A stretch of 64,000 nt of DNA from JASEGV01 sp037443545 (GCA_037443545.1 JBBIOD010000005.1:23894-87893); one strand, 5' to 3'; counted from the stretch's first letter, positions 18,249 to 27,038 are shown. Numbers and translations are program-made. Notes: generated by a model from the letters alone, not told the origin.

Positions 18249-19793
18249 TCAAGAAAAGCTAACGATTTTCTTCTTTCTTGATACAATGCCCAACCCACTT
18301 TTGTATAAAGGTGGAATAGTAAACTTCAAACATGCGTTTACATTTTTATTGCCGATAGGCTGAAGCAAACCTGTCTCATAAATCGCACGAACTGCGTTAG
18401 CTCCTGAAGGTGTCAAACCGTTAAACATAGCGTAAAGTTCTTCTCTGTTTATGAAGGTTTTGGTAAGTCCTTTGAATTGATCGAAATGTTTTTTTAAGTG
18501 TGGAAATTCAGAGTATAGAAAAGTATCGCATCTATATTTAGATACTTCTACGAAAGCTTCTTTGATTGCTTCGACACTCACAATATTCTGAGAATATTTC
18601 TCATATACTCCATCGTTGGTGTGAGATGAAAGTGATTTATTAATTTCTCTTTGTTTTATTACAGCTTGATTGCCTAAGTGAATAAATTCACGCGGATACA
18701 GCATTCCTAAACCATCTATCATACGTTTCATTATCCATTTATGACTTGAAATTGTATTAGACGTCTGACCATTTGTATTTAAATTAAATATCAAATGAAA
18801 TACTTTTTTTATAAGCTCATCACTAGCTGAAATAACCCTGGCGATGTCTAAATTTTCATGCAATATTTTTTCACAGTATGCCCTGACTACCCGGTCATGT
18901 ACAGCGCGGGCGACTAATAATTTTAATATCAAATTATCAGACCACTTCAATTCTACCGTAAAAGAAACGAGATGTGATTTATTGACAATTTGCAGTTCTT
19001 TGAAAATGTCAGTCCGTAAAAATACTTTAAGATTTATATTCGAAAATCTGTTGCTATATTCGATTAATAATTGTATCAGAGCAGTTATTGCCTTTTCTCT
19101 CCGTTCAAGATTATCTAAATATAAAAGATCTATTTGGTCGGCTAAAATCCATACGAGGCAATTTGTTTCTTTCAGAACTTTGTCAACCAGATCGAGAAAA
19201 GAAATTATATTTATAGTAGTTTTACCTTTGTATGTTTTAGTGGTTGATAAATTCGATTGATGCAGAAAAAGTAATTCTTTTATTTTTCTATTCATACGAC
19301 CGATGTAATCGTCGTGCCTATATAAACCGATTTCAGAGAGGAGGCTTATGATTGCGTTGTAATTAGATTTGAGAGAATCGGACTTACTTGAGTCAACACG
19401 TGAACGCATTCTTGGGCAGGTAGCTATAATGGAGGCAGCCTTTAGACCAAAATATAGTTGCCAGAAATATTTAAAGTCGTCGATTGTTTGAGGATTGATT
19501 TCTTGAATTTCAGAGTAACTTATATACTCGTCGCTGTGCAAGCCGTATGCAGGTATGCTATATATTTCCGAGAAAGAATTATGGAGGAGCTGGGTCAGCC
19601 GGAAGATGTCTTTCGAAAGGAGACGAAAAAAAGCGCTTTTACCTGAACCTTTTCCGCCCAATAACAATGTATGTCCTGGCTGTAAAGTCTGTTTGAATAA
19701 ATCAGTCCCGATAAAGCAGTTTGATAGTTTATCGTCGGACTCGGCATCTACTTTTCCGAAAGATAAGTTCGATAGTACTTGATGGGTGTCCAT
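18249..19793 (-). CDS. P-loop ATPase resembling the Sll1717 family
   Basis: 514 residues. Walker A GGKGSGKSA starts at residue 46 and a Walker B-like strand LVWILADQID ends at 222. The rest is mostly helical, with a basic C-terminus (SRKKKIVSFS) that could bind nucleic acid. The N-terminus FGKVDAESDDKLSNCFIGTD preceding the ATPase core is typical of the Sll1717-type family, whose function is unknown and whose members often appear as accessory or defence-associated ATPases. That association is not demonstrated here: no effector domain or partner gene is adjacent, and it lies between an amidohydrolase and a HIT protein. It is the least housekeeping-like gene in the 3920-23247 run. Confidence 0.65.
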   Translation of the reverse strand: MDTHQVLSNLSFGKVDAESDDKLSNCFIGTDLFKQTLQPGHTLLLGGKGSGKSAFFRLLSKDIFRLTQLLHNSFSEIYSIPAYGLHSDEYISYSEIQEINPQTIDDFKYFWQLYFGLKAASIIATCPRMRSRVDSSKSDSLKSNYNAIISLLSEIGLYRHDDYIGRMNRKIKELLFLHQSNLSTTKTYKGKTTINIISFLDLVDKVLKETNCLVWILADQIDLLYLDNLERREKAITALIQLLIEYSNRFSNINLKVFLRTDIFKELQIVNKSHLVSFTVELKWSDNLILKLLVARAVHDRVVRAYCEKILHENLDIARVISASDELIKKVFHLIFNLNTNGQTSNTISSHKWIMKRMIDGLGMLYPREFIHLGNQAVIKQREINKSLSSHTNDGVYEKYSQNIVSVEAIKEAFVEVSKYRCDTFLYSEFPHLKKHFDQFKGLTKTFINREELYAMFNGLTPSGANAVRAIYETGLLQPIGNKNVNACLKFTIPPLYKSGLGIVSRKKKIVSFS

Positions 19794-19801
19794 TGTTCAA
19801 A

Positions 19802-20287
19802 TTATTTTATTGCTTTTCGCAATCGAAATAAAGTCTCTTTAATATCTTCGGAAATAAGTTTTGTATCTGCCAACACGGGCATAAAATTCGTATCACCGTT
19901 CCATCGAGGAACTATGTGAAAATGAATATGATCATCAATACCTGCCCCTGCACTCCTGTACACATTAGAACCAATATTAAAACCATCAGGTTTCATGATC
20001 TCGGTTAGCGAAACCGACATTCGTTTTAGGAAGTCAAAAATTTCCAAAGATTCTTCATTCGAGAAAGACTCCAAATTCCCTATGTGTCTGAAAGGTACAA
20101 CCATCAAATGACCGCTGTTGTATGGATACAAATTCATAATTACATAACAATGGATGCCACGTGTAACTATCAAATTTTTATCGTCGTCATTTTCCTGAAA
20201 TGCTTTACAGAGGATGCATTCTCTACTCAATTGCTCTGAAAACGATGCAATGTATTTTGAACGCCATGGAGAATACATCCTTTGCAT
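19802..20287 (-). CDS. HIT family hydrolase/phosphorylase
   Basis: 161 residues. The histidine triad is H120-I-H122-F-H124 (DDHIHFHIVPRW). C24 and C27 pair with later histidines, as in zinc-containing HIT proteins. NSGHLMVVPFRHIGNLES is the conserved nucleotide-binding half. Members cleave nucleotide phosphoanhydrides or phosphoramidates such as diadenosine polyphosphates. It follows the EF-G-like gene by 8 bases, and its Shine-Dalgarno-like GAGGAGGA lies inside the end of that gene. Confidence 0.92.
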   Translation of the reverse strand: MQRMYSPWRSKYIASFSEQLSRECILCKAFQENDDDKNLIVTRGIHCYVIMNLYPYNSGHLMVVPFRHIGNLESFSNEESLEIFDFLKRMSVSLTEIMKPDGFNIGSNVYRSAGAGIDDHIHFHIVPRWNGDTNFMPVLADTKLISEDIKETLFRLRKAIK

Positions 20288-20295
20288 AAAAAATA

Positions 20296-22392
20296 TTATT
20301 CCTCCTCTTCAGTTTTACTCTTTTCGTAATCAGCAATTATTTTATCCATAATTTCTCGTGGAACTTCTTCATAGTAGGAGAATTTTTGTTTATGGATACC
20401 CCGACCTTGAGTCATCGATCGGAGAGTTGTTGAATATCTGAAAAGTTCCTTCAAAGGTACAAGTGCTTTTATTACTTGATTATGTGAATGAGCCTCCATA
20501 CCAAGAATTTTGCCTCTGCGGCTGGAAATATCGCCCATTACGTCACCCATATAATCTTCGGGAACAGTTACTTCGATTTCATAAATTGGCTCTAACAAAA
20601 TGGGTTTTGCTTCTTTAAAACCTTTTTTGAAACCCATCCGGCCTGCGATTTTAAATGAATGTTCATCAGAATCAACCGAGTGCGCCGAACCGTAGAACAG
20701 AGTAACTTTTACGTCAATAACTTTGCATCCGGCTACTACGCCTCCGGCCATCGCTTCTACGATACCTTTTTCGACAGCGGGTATAAAACGCCCCGGAACC
20801 ACACCGCCGACGATTGCATCTACAAATTCGAAACCTTCGCCTCTTGGTTTAGGTTCAATTTTTAGAAATACATGTCCAAATTGTCCACGTCCACCGCTTT
20901 GCTTTTTGTGCTTGTATTCAATTTCTTTACATACTCCCTTAATAGTTTCACGGTAAGGAAGTCTCGGTTCAACCAAGTCAACATCAACACCAAAACGGGC
21001 TTTTAATCTTTGTGCAATAATTGTTAAATGTAACTCTCCTTGTCCGCTTACAACTGTTTGTCGCAATTCGGGATCGACTTTAACAATAAAAGTTAAATCT
21101 TCAGCGTGCAATGTATGCAATCCGTTTGCGACTTTATCTTCATCACCTTTCGCTTTCGAAACTATTGCCATGCTTATAACTGGCTCGGGGAATATTATAG
21201 GAGGAATAGTAATTGGTGCGGATTTGCTGCTTAATGTGTTGTTTGTATGAGTGTCCTTGAGCTTAACTGCAGTTCCAATATCTCCGGCGAATAATTTTCC
21301 AGTTTCCTTCCGTTCTCTGCCGTTTAAAATATAGATCTGACTCAGCCTTTCAGATTTACCATTTGTTTGATTGATAAGATCGAGTCCGGAAAATATTGAT
21401 CCCGAATAAACTTTAAAGAATGACATTTCACCTAAATGCGATTCAGCCAAAGTTTTAAATATAAACATTACTGGAGGTCCATTCGAATCGCATTTTAATT
21501 CTTGAGTAGTTGAAGTTCCCGATACTAAAGCTCCTTTAGAACCCATATCGACAGGATTTGGGCAGTAGTCAACGATAAAATCCAGGCACGATGCGATTCC
21601 AATTAAATGCGTACCGGTTGAACACAGAATCGGGAAAATTTTTCGCAGCCGAATTGCTGACTTTAGACCTTTAACAATTTCGGATTCAGTTAATGTACCG
21701 TTTTCGAAAAAGTTATTTATAAGTGTTTCATCCGATTCGGCAATTTTTTCGATCAATTGAGTGCGATAGTCTTGGGCTTTGTTCAACAAATCAGAAGGGA
21801 TATCCGATTCAGTATATTTTCCCTTTCCGTCGCGATTATATCTTAGAACTTTCATTCGAAGAACATCAACAATTTCTTCGAAGCCCAACCCTTGTCGAAC
21901 GGGAAATTGGATTGGCAAAACATCGTTACCGAATCTTTCTTTTGCAGCGTTTACAGTTTTTTCGAAATCTGCATTCTCGTTATCGAGTTTATTAATTATT
22001 AATACAGCAGCGTTCTTGTATTCTTTTGTATATTCCCACACAATTTCAGAACCTACCTCAACACCTTCGGCCGCTTTCAAAAATATTAAAGCTGTATCAA
22101 TTACAGAGAGAGCACATTTTACTTCTCCTGTAAAATCCGAATAACCGGGTGTATCTAAAATATTTATTTTGTTATTCTTCCATTCGCAATGCAGCATAGC
22201 TGTGCTGATTGAAATTTTTCGTTCGATTTCATCAGGTTGGAAATCTGATATTGTATTTGAATCTTCAACTTTGCCGATTCGGTTAGTAGCACCTGATGTA
22301 TAAAGTAATGCTTCCGAAAACGAGGTCTTACCGGAATGTCCATGCCCGATTAAGGAAATATTTCGAATGTGTTCCGAGGTAAACTCCTTCAT
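20296..22392 (-). CDS. Elongation factor G-like GTPase (EF-G2 subfamily)
   Basis: 698 residues with all EF-G domains but variant GTPase motifs: G1 GHGHSGKT at 16-23, ERKISIST in switch I instead of ERGITI, G3 DTPGY at 80-84 instead of DTPGH, and NKLD in G4. The replaced histidine is the catalytic one in canonical EF-G and EF-Tu. DTPGY is typical of the EF-G2 paralogues of Thermus and mycobacteria, whose ribosomal role is unclear. The canonical fusA is not in this window. Domain IV contains SGGRGQFGHVFLKIEP, as in EF-G. It begins a cluster with HIT and ATPase genes. Confidence 0.93.
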   Translation of the reverse strand: MKEFTSEHIRNISLIGHGHSGKTSFSEALLYTSGATNRIGKVEDSNTISDFQPDEIERKISISTAMLHCEWKNNKINILDTPGYSDFTGEVKCALSVIDTALIFLKAAEGVEVGSEIVWEYTKEYKNAAVLIINKLDNENADFEKTVNAAKERFGNDVLPIQFPVRQGLGFEEIVDVLRMKVLRYNRDGKGKYTESDIPSDLLNKAQDYRTQLIEKIAESDETLINNFFENGTLTESEIVKGLKSAIRLRKIFPILCSTGTHLIGIASCLDFIVDYCPNPVDMGSKGALVSGTSTTQELKCDSNGPPVMFIFKTLAESHLGEMSFFKVYSGSIFSGLDLINQTNGKSERLSQIYILNGRERKETGKLFAGDIGTAVKLKDTHTNNTLSSKSAPITIPPIIFPEPVISMAIVSKAKGDEDKVANGLHTLHAEDLTFIVKVDPELRQTVVSGQGELHLTIIAQRLKARFGVDVDLVEPRLPYRETIKGVCKEIEYKHKKQSGGRGQFGHVFLKIEPKPRGEGFEFVDAIVGGVVPGRFIPAVEKGIVEAMAGGVVAGCKVIDVKVTLFYGSAHSVDSDEHSFKIAGRMGFKKGFKEAKPILLEPIYEIEVTVPEDYMGDVMGDISSRRGKILGMEAHSHNQVIKALVPLKELFRYSTTLRSMTQGRGIHKQKFSYYEEVPREIMDKIIADYEKSKTEEEE

Positions 22393-22450
22393 AACGCTTT
22401 ATATTCTCCTATGGATAAAATGATTTAAATTATTTTTATTGATTGTCGGT

Positions 22451-22837
22451 TTAATTTTTTAAACGTTCGATAAAAGCCCGAACTCCTTTTACTATAGCGC
22501 CAAAGAAAGAAACCGCATCAAGGACCGGTTCTTCTATTTTTCTTTGAATTCTTTGTTCAAAGGCGACAATATCGTCGGCAATTTTTTTAAAAGAATTGAT
22601 TGAATAGATTACCCCGTCGATCTGCTTCTCGATGTTTTCTGTAACTTGGTCTATCCTGTGGGCTGTCTTAGATAGATTTTCAAATACTGGAGTGGCTTTT
22701 GAGGTGATTTGGTTGATATCCTTTTCGATATTGCCAAAGGAAGAAGTTATTTTTTTTATTGCAAATATCAAATAAATAGATAATATTGATACGCATAAAA
22801 GAGCAATTACTTGAACAAAGGTTAATAAGGTTTCCAC
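22451..22837 (-). CDS. DUF948-like membrane protein
   Basis: 128 residues: one membrane helix at about 7-28 followed by a long heptad-rich coiled coil (INQITSKATPVFENLSKTAHRIDQVTENI) of the DUF948 type. The start is GTG at 22837, preceded 8 bases upstream by AAGGAG. Such proteins are common next to YtxH proteins, as here, and are thought to organise the envelope or respond to stress, but their function is unknown. Confidence 0.72.
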   Translation of the reverse strand: METLLTFVQVIALLCVSILSIYLIFAIKKITSSFGNIEKDINQITSKATPVFENLSKTAHRIDQVTENIEKQIDGVIYSINSFKKIADDIVAFEQRIQRKIEEPVLDAVSFFGAIVKGVRAFIERLKN

Positions 22838-22845
22838 ATCAATTT

Positions 22846-22851
22846 CTCCTT
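22846..22851 (-). promoter_or_regulatory. Strong ribosome binding site deciding a GTG start
   Basis: AAGGAG on the minus strand, 8 bases before the GTG of the DUF948-like gene. An out-of-frame ATG overlaps the GTG by one base but cannot encode the protein. Confidence 0.75.
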
Positions 22852-22863
22852 GAGTGTTCTTTA

Positions 22864-23247
22864 TTATGAACGTTCTTTTTTATATGTTTCAACTCCAGCG
22901 TGCACTGCATCTTTAATCCTCTTTCCTTCATCTGTAGCTTTCTCGCGAACTTGCGACACAATCTTTTCGGCGTCGCCTAAAATCGCTTCCGCTTTTTTCT
23001 TTGCGTCGGTGATTATAGCTTCCGATTGCTTCTTCCCTTCTTTAATCAAAAATAATGCTTTGTCTTTTGCATGCTTCAGATACTCTTCAGCATCCTGTTT
23101 TAAATCGGTGGCTTTTTGTTTAATATCTTGTCTAAGTTCTTTACCCGGTTTGGGGGCGTAAAGCAGAGCCACTATTGCTCCGATAACACTACCGGCTAAA
23201 AGACCCATTAAAAAACCTTTTGCCATTTTATTGTCTTCAGTTGCCAT
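22864..23247 (-). CDS. YtxH domain protein
   Basis: 127 residues. FLMGLLAGSVIGAIVALLYAPKPG is the single glycine-rich membrane helix that defines YtxH; the remainder is a lysine- and alanine-rich amphipathic helix with LEA-like periodicity. It has a good ribosome binding site (AAGGAG, 6 bases before the ATG) and is the first gene of the minus-strand run. Homologues are stress-related or of unknown function. Confidence 0.85.
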   Translation of the reverse strand: MATEDNKMAKGFLMGLLAGSVIGAIVALLYAPKPGKELRQDIKQKATDLKQDAEEYLKHAKDKALFLIKEGKKQSEAIITDAKKKAEAILGDAEKIVSQVREKATDEGKRIKDAVHAGVETYKKERS

Positions 23248-23352
23248 AACATCTCCTTTTAATTTTGTTTTAAGGTGTTGTTAATTGTGTAGGAAATTAC
23301 GAAGTTAATGCCTAAAAAGCAAGAAAAACGTAAACTGAAGTCAACAAATTAT

Positions 23353-23381
23353 TTGTTATTTAGCCAAATATTTAATATAAT
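23353..23381 (+). promoter_or_regulatory. Sigma70-type promoter for the membrane protein gene
   Basis: TTGTTA (23353-23358), 17 bases, TATAAT (23376-23381). Transcription would start near 23388, about 30 bases before the ATG at 23418. The 170-base divergent spacer 23248-23417 must also hold the promoter for the ytxH operon; a TTGACT at 23339-23344 (minus strand) lacks a convincing -10. Confidence 0.65.
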
Positions 23382-23417
23382 TAACAAAAATTTTTAACAA
23401 AAAACCTTAATACTATT

Positions 23418-24524
23418 ATGTGGAAAACAACTGATGGCAGTACTGGAAGGTTAATTCAGCTTTGTCTGGGCTATTTCTTCTTTTATTTAATTTTTGGCAC
23501 GACAGTTAAATATTTTACCGACTACTTGGTACAACAAATGACTGACCCTGCTACATTTAAGGCAATGCAAGTCAGAATGAATATGGAATTCTTAGTTTAC
23601 AGTACGATAGGTGGAAATTTAATTTGCCTAATGATAGTGTTAGTATTTCGATGGTATAAACTAAAATCCAATTACTCAATACAGGCAGCGGGTGTGAAAT
23701 TCCCGGTTGAATTTTTATACATAATACCATCAGGAATAATGACAGCCGTAATAATACCGACCACCACCCTGATGTTCACACTACCAATATCGATTATGGT
23801 GGCGATGGTTATAATGCGTGGCAGTATAATTGTAATTTCACGAATAATAGATGCCATACAGATTAAACAGAAAATTTTGACAAGGAAGGTTTACTTTCAG
23901 GAGGAAATTGCAGTTTTATTTGCAATATTAGCGGTAAGCGTACATTTATTTTACGATCGGGGGAATTCAAGTTTTGATTTTATTACCTATACTCCAGCTT
24001 TGGTAATATTAGGAAGCTATTTAGTGGCTTATTCGATTCGGCTTTATATAATGAATTATTATAAAAACACGAGGGGCAAAGGAGTACCTCAGGACAATAA
24101 GGGCTTTTTTGCTATCGAGCAAATTTCAGCCGGGATCACAGTGTTGATTGTCGGTTTTATCTTGTTTAACATCAGCGACACAAAATCGTATCAGATTCAA
24201 CTTTTCCAGGAAGCGTTGACACAACCATCTTATCTTTGGGGGTGGGAAATTATCGCAGGCACTGTGTTCGGGGCTGTTGCTTTCTTTTCAGTGTTTTTAT
24301 TTATGTTCAAAGGTCGAACCGCAACCTTCGCCGGTTTAGTGAACCGCTTGACATCGTTGATTGCAGGGACTGGAGCGACTTTAGTTTTCTACTACATTTT
24401 TGGAGGTAAATTCCCGAAAAATTCCGATTGGATTTCGTTAGGTTTTATACTCATTGCAGTGGTTTTCTTAACTATCGCCGAAAAGAGACGGACTGCTGAA
24501 TTGAAAGCTGAGCATGTGATATAA
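23418..24524 (+). CDS. Polytopic membrane protein of unknown function
   Basis: 368 residues with about nine or ten hydrophobic segments in pairs separated by short loops. No signal peptide or conserved catalytic motif was recognised. The ten-helix, repeated-pair layout and the C-terminal half (AGTVFGAVAFFSVFLFMFKG...LTSLIAGTGATLVFYYIFGG...LGFILIAVVFLTIAEKR) resemble drug/metabolite (EamA-type) transporters, a weak call. It is the only plus-strand gene between 3.7 and 64 kb, with its own promoter and a bidirectional terminator, so it is an independent single-gene unit. Confidence 0.6.
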   Translation: MWKTTDGSTGRLIQLCLGYFFFYLIFGTTVKYFTDYLVQQMTDPATFKAMQVRMNMEFLVYSTIGGNLICLMIVLVFRWYKLKSNYSIQAAGVKFPVEFLYIIPSGIMTAVIIPTTTLMFTLPISIMVAMVIMRGSIIVISRIIDAIQIKQKILTRKVYFQEEIAVLFAILAVSVHLFYDRGNSSFDFITYTPALVILGSYLVAYSIRLYIMNYYKNTRGKGVPQDNKGFFAIEQISAGITVLIVGFILFNISDTKSYQIQLFQEALTQPSYLWGWEIIAGTVFGAVAFFSVFLFMFKGRTATFAGLVNRLTSLIAGTGATLVFYYIFGGKFPKNSDWISLGFILIAVVFLTIAEKRRTAELKAEHVI

Positions 24525-24528
24525 TAAA

Positions 24529-24559
24529 AAACCGCTAAGGCTTAATGTCTTAGCGGTTT
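24529..24559. terminator. Bidirectional intrinsic terminator
   Basis: A perfect 11-bp inverted repeat AAACCGCTAAG / CTTAGCGGTTT with a 9-base loop lies between the convergent genes ending at 24524 (+) and 24582 (-). Runs of A and T flank both sides, so it can end both transcripts. Confidence 0.9.
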
Positions 24560-24581
24560 ATATTTGTGAAGATAATCCTTT

Positions 24582-25298
24582 TTATTTGTTCTTAATATTC
24601 CACAACTTCGAAGTAACTCGTTCTAACTCGGCTCCAATTAATTTTGAATCGAGAGTTTTTTCGGGTTCATTCTGAAACACTGCATAAGGCACTTTTATCC
24701 CCTTTACTTCAATAAAGTCGGGGTCCTTTGCTTCTAACTTATCCCAATCGTTCACCTTGTAATAAAATTCCATTTTTTCGTCGGGTAACGAATGGTGCAA
24801 AATAGAGTGTTCAAGTCCCTTCCGTGCTCTGCGTTGGTTCTTACGAACTGATTCCTCGTAAGAAACCTTAATATAAACTAAGACAGCATTCTTCAAAATA
24901 TTTTCATCTAAGTAGCTTAATGCTTCGTAGATACCGTTTTCACCACCGCGGGCAAATTCTATCAATGTAGTCATTTTGTCGTGATAATTCGCATCGCGAG
25001 CTAATTTTTTCTGGTATTCCAAGTTAATCCGCTCAATAAACAAATTCCAAATAAAGTGTTCCTTGAACCAATATTTTTCATCAGTCCACACTCTAGGCTT
25101 CGCATGTTTTGTCAAAATATCATCAACCTCAAAAGTTTCCCATACATAAACAAAATCATCTAATTCTTCAAAGTTAGCAATATGTAAACGGTCCAATCGT
25201 TCATTCGCGTCGATGTGTTTCAGATAATCTATTACTTCCGATTTACCTGCAGCGGGTCTTCCAATAATTATCACAATTGAAAAATTATTTTTTTTCAT
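24582..25298 (-). CDS. P-loop nucleotide kinase-like protein of unknown function
   Basis: 238 residues. Walker A GRPAAGKS at 13-20 sits directly after a hydrophobic strand, as in nucleoside/nucleotide kinases and shikimate-kinase-like folds. VLVYIKVSYEESVRKNQRRARKG resembles the lid region with arginines. I do not recognise a characterised family. A role in phosphorylating a small molecule or nucleotide is plausible, supported only by the fold and by co-orientation with the nucleotidase gene 36 bases upstream. Confidence 0.6.
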   Translation of the reverse strand: MKKNNFSIVIIIGRPAAGKSEVIDYLKHIDANERLDRLHIANFEELDDFVYVWETFEVDDILTKHAKPRVWTDEKYWFKEHFIWNLFIERINLEYQKKLARDANYHDKMTTLIEFARGGENGIYEALSYLDENILKNAVLVYIKVSYEESVRKNQRRARKGLEHSILHHSLPDEKMEFYYKVNDWDKLEAKDPDFIEVKGIKVPYAVFQNEPEKTLDSKLIGAELERVTSKLWNIKNK

Positions 25299-25334
25299 AA
25301 TTAAATTTTGCCTTTCCTCAATGTATTTATATTT

Positions 25335-26831
25335 TTATTTAATTTCTTCAATTCTATTTTCATTTTGGGAATCAATTTCTTTCGTTTGGAGCACTACTTT
25401 CCGAACTTCATCAAAAACAGTCATGTTTAACTGAATTGCATTGTTAATTTCAATTCCGAGATAGCGTTTTGCTTCTCCTATAAAGTAATCACTGGCAGCA
25501 GCACTGTATATTCTATCATCTTCTATAGGCTTTCCTTGAATATCTAATTTTAGTATTTCGATATCGCCCTCTTTTTTTGTCCATTGGCATTTGATGCCCG
25601 AAAATTGGATGGGCGATTTTTCTTTGATGTAAAATTTCACTATCGATTTTATTTGCTGTCCACTCAATTGGAAAGTTGTTAAAATATTATAAAAGGGAAG
25701 CACCTCGAATAAATCTTTTTTAGTTATCTTCCCTGCCGGTAAATCTCTTCGAATTCCGTGATTATTCATAAATGCAATATCAGTTTTTGCTGCAATCCGC
25801 TGTGCATCTGTAATGAAATTCCCGATGCCGCTTTCGCCGCTGCCCCGCTTCCAGTCCGATTTTAATATTCCGATTACTTCGTTGTAATCTTTTTCTATCA
25901 CAGTTTGCATCGAATCGATCAACATTGTAAGAAGATTGCTGGGTCTACCTGGCCGAAACCAGAGTGGGATCAACTGGCCGTTGAAATTCGTTACTTTGTC
26001 GTTTTCTATAAATACTTCCAGCTCGCCCAAATTTTCTCCATTACCGCCGGCTTGAGCAATTATTACATTGTTGACTACCTTGGGTTTGGTTAGGCGTGTA
26101 TGTGAATGCCCACCGATAATTACATCTAATCCAGAAACATTCGCAGCCAAAACTGAATCGTCGAAAACACCTTGGTGGGTTAAGGCAATAATCAAATCTG
26201 TTTTCGGATCGATTTGGTTTATATATTTTTGTAAAGTCTCAATCGGCGAAAGAACACGAATACCAACCAGATTGTTTTGATTGACTAATCCATATAAGTC
26301 TTGTGACATAATTCCGATAATCCCGATTTTAATACCGGCTTTATCAACAATGATATAAGGTAAATTATTCAGGTGATTCTTTCCCTCGTTATTTACCAGG
26401 TTTGCCGATACTGTGGGGAATTTTGCAATTTTAGTTAACTTTACAAAATTGTCCTGTGAAATATCGAAATCGTGATTACCGGGGCACCAAACTTCGTACC
26501 CTATTATGTTCATCATTTCGAAAAGAGCACCCCCTAATGCACCCTTGTACTGATATTCAGTGATCGGATTTCCGGTCATCACATCGCCGGCATCTAACAG
26601 CAAAACATTTTTTTCTCTTTTGATACTGTCGGTAACGCAATAGATCTCGTTGAAACCACCGATTTGTGGTTTTGGTTTGTCTCGTACCCAGGTGGCTTCG
26701 CGTGGAAGAAAGTTTGAGTGAATATCGTTTGTATGAAGAATTGTTAAAGCTTTTGGCTGCGAACAGGAGGAATAGAAAAATGTAGCCATCGATAACGATA
26801 GCATAAATAAATAAATTTTGGCTTTATTCAT
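25335..26831 (-). CDS. 5'-nucleotidase / UshA-family metallophosphoesterase lipoprotein
   Basis: 498 residues from the ATG at 26831. An in-frame start at 26867 would lie inside the upstream terminator, and the start at 26831 gives a clean lipoprotein signal with lipobox YSSC and lipidated C23. The metal-binding motifs TILHTNDIHS, DAGDVMTG, GNHDFD and GGHSHT are all present, followed by the C-terminal substrate domain (FMNNHGIRRDLPAGKITKKDLFEVLPF). Such enzymes dephosphorylate nucleotides, UDP-sugars or cyclic dinucleotides in the periplasm or on the surface. Confidence 0.92.
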   Translation of the reverse strand: MNKAKIYLFMLSLSMATFFYSSCSQPKALTILHTNDIHSNFLPREATWVRDKPKPQIGGFNEIYCVTDSIKREKNVLLLDAGDVMTGNPITEYQYKGALGGALFEMMNIIGYEVWCPGNHDFDISQDNFVKLTKIAKFPTVSANLVNNEGKNHLNNLPYIIVDKAGIKIGIIGIMSQDLYGLVNQNNLVGIRVLSPIETLQKYINQIDPKTDLIIALTHQGVFDDSVLAANVSGLDVIIGGHSHTRLTKPKVVNNVIIAQAGGNGENLGELEVFIENDKVTNFNGQLIPLWFRPGRPSNLLTMLIDSMQTVIEKDYNEVIGILKSDWKRGSGESGIGNFITDAQRIAAKTDIAFMNNHGIRRDLPAGKITKKDLFEVLPFYNILTTFQLSGQQIKSIVKFYIKEKSPIQFSGIKCQWTKKEGDIEILKLDIQGKPIEDDRIYSAAASDYFIGEAKRYLGIEINNAIQLNMTVFDEVRKVVLQTKEIDSQNENRIEEIK

Positions 26832-26860
26832 CTTATTAACAAGTATTTTTAAATATAGAA

Positions 26861-26887
26861 AAACCAATCATTGTTACAGATTGGCTT
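26861..26887 (-). terminator. Intrinsic terminator after the small ribosomal protein gene
   Basis: On the minus strand AAGCCAATC pairs with GATTGGTTT (one G-T pair, 9-base loop) and is followed by a T-rich tract. It lies 32 bases past the stop at 26919 and before the nucleotidase start, ending the ssb-to-small-protein transcript. Confidence 0.7.
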
Positions 26888-26918
26888 TCACGAATTAGTC
26901 ATTTACAGTAGATATATA

Positions 26919-27014
26919 TTAACGAACCTTCTTCTTATGTCGGTTCTTCCTCAAACGTTTTTTTCGTTTGTGAGTCGACATTTTATGACGTTTTCTTTTT
27001 TTACCACAAGGCAT
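26919..27014 (-). CDS. Very small basic ribosomal protein, mS38/bS22-like (AURKAIP1/COX24 domain)
   Basis: 31 residues, almost all Lys, Arg and His: MPCGKKRKRHKM then a KRKKRLRKNRHKKK core. This matches the AURKAIP1/COX24 motif of mitochondrial mS38 and mycobacterial bS22, which bind the small subunit near the decoding region. The motif is short, so confidence rests on its match to the K-K-R-K-K-R-L-R-K-x-R-H-K pattern and on its ATG-to-TAA reading frame. It is co-oriented with the TPR gene (25 bases upstream) and followed by a terminator. It is easily missed because of its size. Confidence 0.8.
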   Translation of the reverse strand: MPCGKKRKRHKMSTHKRKKRLRKNRHKKKVR

Positions 27015-27038
27015 GTATTATTCCTTTAAATTATAGTG

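Noticed and set aside
26832..26867. Longer start for the 5'-nucleotidase
   Set aside because: It begins inside the upstream terminator and would bury the lipoprotein signal peptide.
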